A stretch of 6,927 nucleotides of DNA from SFTJ01 sp051871555 (GTDB taxonomy: Bacteria; Bacteroidota; Bacteroidia; Bacteroidales; Muribaculaceae): the NCBI GenBank assembly GCA_051871555.1, contig JBJECZ010000099.1, forward strand, positions 1 to 6,927, read 5' to 3'. This document shows positions 5,776 to 6,927 of the stretch, in pieces. How positions within the stretch are numbered: the first letter of the stretch is position 1; each line of letters opens with the position of its first letter. The position numbers and the translations under genes are program-made. The notes beneath the pieces were generated by a model. It did no database searches and had not been told where the DNA came from. It was given only the letters and a program-made list of their open reading frames with translations.

Positions 5776-6823
5776 GGAGTTTTTTCATTGCGTTTAATGC
5801 CTCTGGATATATGTATGGCGAAGGCTCATATTCATCGCCGACCTTGTTATACAAAACATAGCAACCGTCATCTTCGATGATTTTGCTTTCACCGCCATAC
5901 TCATCTTTTAGCGTTATGATAGAATGCCCTTTTTTGCCGTTACCATAATCAAATGTTTCGTATCTTCCTACAACTTTATATTCTTCATTGACGATTTCTT
6001 TTATGACGTTTGAAACTATTTTACAGAGTATAGACTCATTTATAATATTTTTAAATCGGCACGGCCTTTTAGTTTCAATAATATAATCTTTTCCTAATAT
6101 AGTTCCATACAGATGGCCATCTATTCCAATAAAAACATTCTCATAAACATTGTCGTCTAATGGAATAAGATTAGGTTTCAAAATCTGATAATATCCATTT
6201 GAGTATTTGACAAAATAGCATTTTTGGGGAGTATATCCCACTTGCTCGTATTTAAGGTCGCCGATGTACTGCAAAGAAGTATCAATGAATCTATAATATT
6301 CATACCCTTTTCTATCTCTAATACAGACAAAGGTGTTGCCAAAACTATTGAATTCTCCGATTTGACAATACCACCGTTGAGGGTTAACCAATTTACGTTT
6401 TGATTCATCATACCAAGTGTACATATTCGCAGTCGAACGGACTATCTTGATATCTGGCAATCCACTTGAAAGGTCCGTAATAGTCCACTTATTATTCGCC
6501 CTTTTTAATGGCTTGTGACGCAACCATAATTCTAAATTATTTCTGTTAATTTTGTAAAACTTTATACCGATATAGACATCCCCATTTTTGACTAATTTGT
6601 CATAATATATTGTCCCCCAAGAATACATTTTGCAACAATAGCCGCCATACTTTCGTGAGAAATTGTGTTTCGAAAGCTTATCAATATTATTTGAGCATTC
6701 CTTAACTGCATCTATCCACAACCAAAAAGCACTACGGCCATTCTCACCTTTCGTTTTTATGTCTGAGAATTCATCTACTAACTCTTTTAACTGCTCGCAC
6801 GCTCGTTCTGAAAATGAAATCAT
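5756..6823 (-). CDS. unknown 355-residue Tyr-rich protein, possibly WG-repeat-like
   Basis: I do not recognise this family with confidence. The N-terminal about 60 residues are helical and charged (SERACEQLKELVDEFSDI, then FWLWIDAVKECSNNIDKL). A Cys-Cys, Tyr- and Trp-rich middle follows. Residues about 165-250 are beta-rich with a loose period of some 35-40 residues: FVCIRDRKGYEYYRFIDTSL, CYFVKYSNGYYQILKPNLIP, then VFIGIDGHLYGTILGKDYII. That spacing, an aromatic strand, Gly turn, ID/IP and a Tyr, recalls WG (KWG) beta repeats, though the match is weak. The C-terminus is mixed. No signal peptide or membrane segment is evident, so it is likely cytoplasmic. The start ATG overlaps the stop of an upstream gene (ATGA), and a weak AGGA lies just before it, which favours this start and implies translational coupling. 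It is AT-rich (about 28-32% GC in counted lines) and its 3' end overlaps the GIY-YIG gene by 20 bases. Confidence 0.75.
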   Translation of the reverse strand: MISFSERACEQLKELVDEFSDIKTKGENGRSAFWLWIDAVKECSNNIDKLSKHNFSRKYGGYCCKMYSWGTIYYDKLVKNGDVYIGIKFYKINRNNLELWLRHKPLKRANNKWTITDLSSGLPDIKIVRSTANMYTWYDESKRKLVNPQRWYCQIGEFNSFGNTFVCIRDRKGYEYYRFIDTSLQYIGDLKYEQVGYTPQKCYFVKYSNGYYQILKPNLIPLDDNVYENVFIGIDGHLYGTILGKDYIIETKRPCRFKNIINESILCKIVSNVIKEIVNEEYKVVGRYETFDYGNGKKGHSIITLKDEYGGESKIIEDDGCYVLYNKVGDEYEPSPYIYPEALNAMKKLPNLPLR

Positions 6824-6927
6824 AATCCTAATTCACTAAATACTTTATTTATTTCGTAAGGATAACATTTCATAAAATCTTCCAGATGATCAGGTAAAAC
6901 ATCACCCTCTTCATTTTTTGGCAATTT
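6820..6927 (-). CDS. 3' end of an unknown gene, coupled to the 355-residue gene
   Basis: On the minus strand a frame is open from the window edge to TGA at 6822-6820, giving the last 35 residues of a protein: KLPKNEEGDVLPDHLEDFMK, then CYPYEINKVFSELGL. The TGA shares bases with the next gene's ATG (ATGA), a typical coupled operon junction, which supports its being a real coding end. The tail is acidic and probably helical. The family cannot be told from this fragment, and the 5' part is outside the window. Confidence 0.6.
   Translation of the reverse strand, partial: KLPKNEEGDVLPDHLEDFMKCYPYEINKVFSELGL

Noticed and set aside
6178..6411. 77-codon minus-strand open frame inside the 355-residue gene
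   Set aside because: It is an alternative frame within a longer gene with an operon-type start, and shows no motif.

Overview
The window reads as a piece of a Bacteroidales chromosome (Bacteroidaceae, Prevotellaceae or Muribaculaceae type; I cannot resolve the family). Four things point there: promoter-like sites of the Bacteroidetes form (TTTG, about 20 bases, TAnnTTTG), the near absence of Shine-Dalgarno sequences before the starts, a DUF6377-type regulator, and a kdsC-maf gene pair. No rRNA, tRNA, CRISPR array or insertion sequence was seen.

Bases 1-2138, plus strand: the 3' end of a DUF6377/HTH membrane-associated regulator (1-525), a weak terminator-like hairpin, a leader with an unusual nested palindrome, an SLC45/sucrose-maltose type MFS sugar transporter (718-2046), and a strong intrinsic terminator. 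Regulator and transporter plausibly belong to one sugar-uptake locus, but no glycoside hydrolase is in view.

Bases 2139-3363, plus strand: an uncharacterised 403-residue ATP-grasp-like protein. Its -7 box ends only five bases before the ATG, so its message is probably leaderless or nearly so. Its promoter is interleaved with the transporter's terminator.

Bases 3355-5105, minus strand: a likely three-gene operon, nitroreductase-family protein -> kdsC (KDO-8-phosphate phosphatase, LPS core synthesis) -> maf (YhdE-type nucleotide pyrophosphatase), with gaps of 32 and 30 bases. Its tail overlaps the ATP-grasp gene by 9 bases.

Bases about 5100-6927: base composition falls sharply, from roughly 45-58% GC to roughly 30% in hand-counted lines, which suggests an acquired segment. 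It carries a small stand-alone GIY-YIG endonuclease-like gene with its own near-perfect promoter (start revised to 5353). Convergent to it, with 20 bases of overlap, is a minus-strand pair of unknown genes joined by an ATGA stop/start overlap; the upstream member runs off the window. An imperfect 21-22 bp direct repeat sits at the composition boundary. This segment is the least explained part of the window. It could be an accessory or defence-type cassette, but nothing in the sequence proves that.
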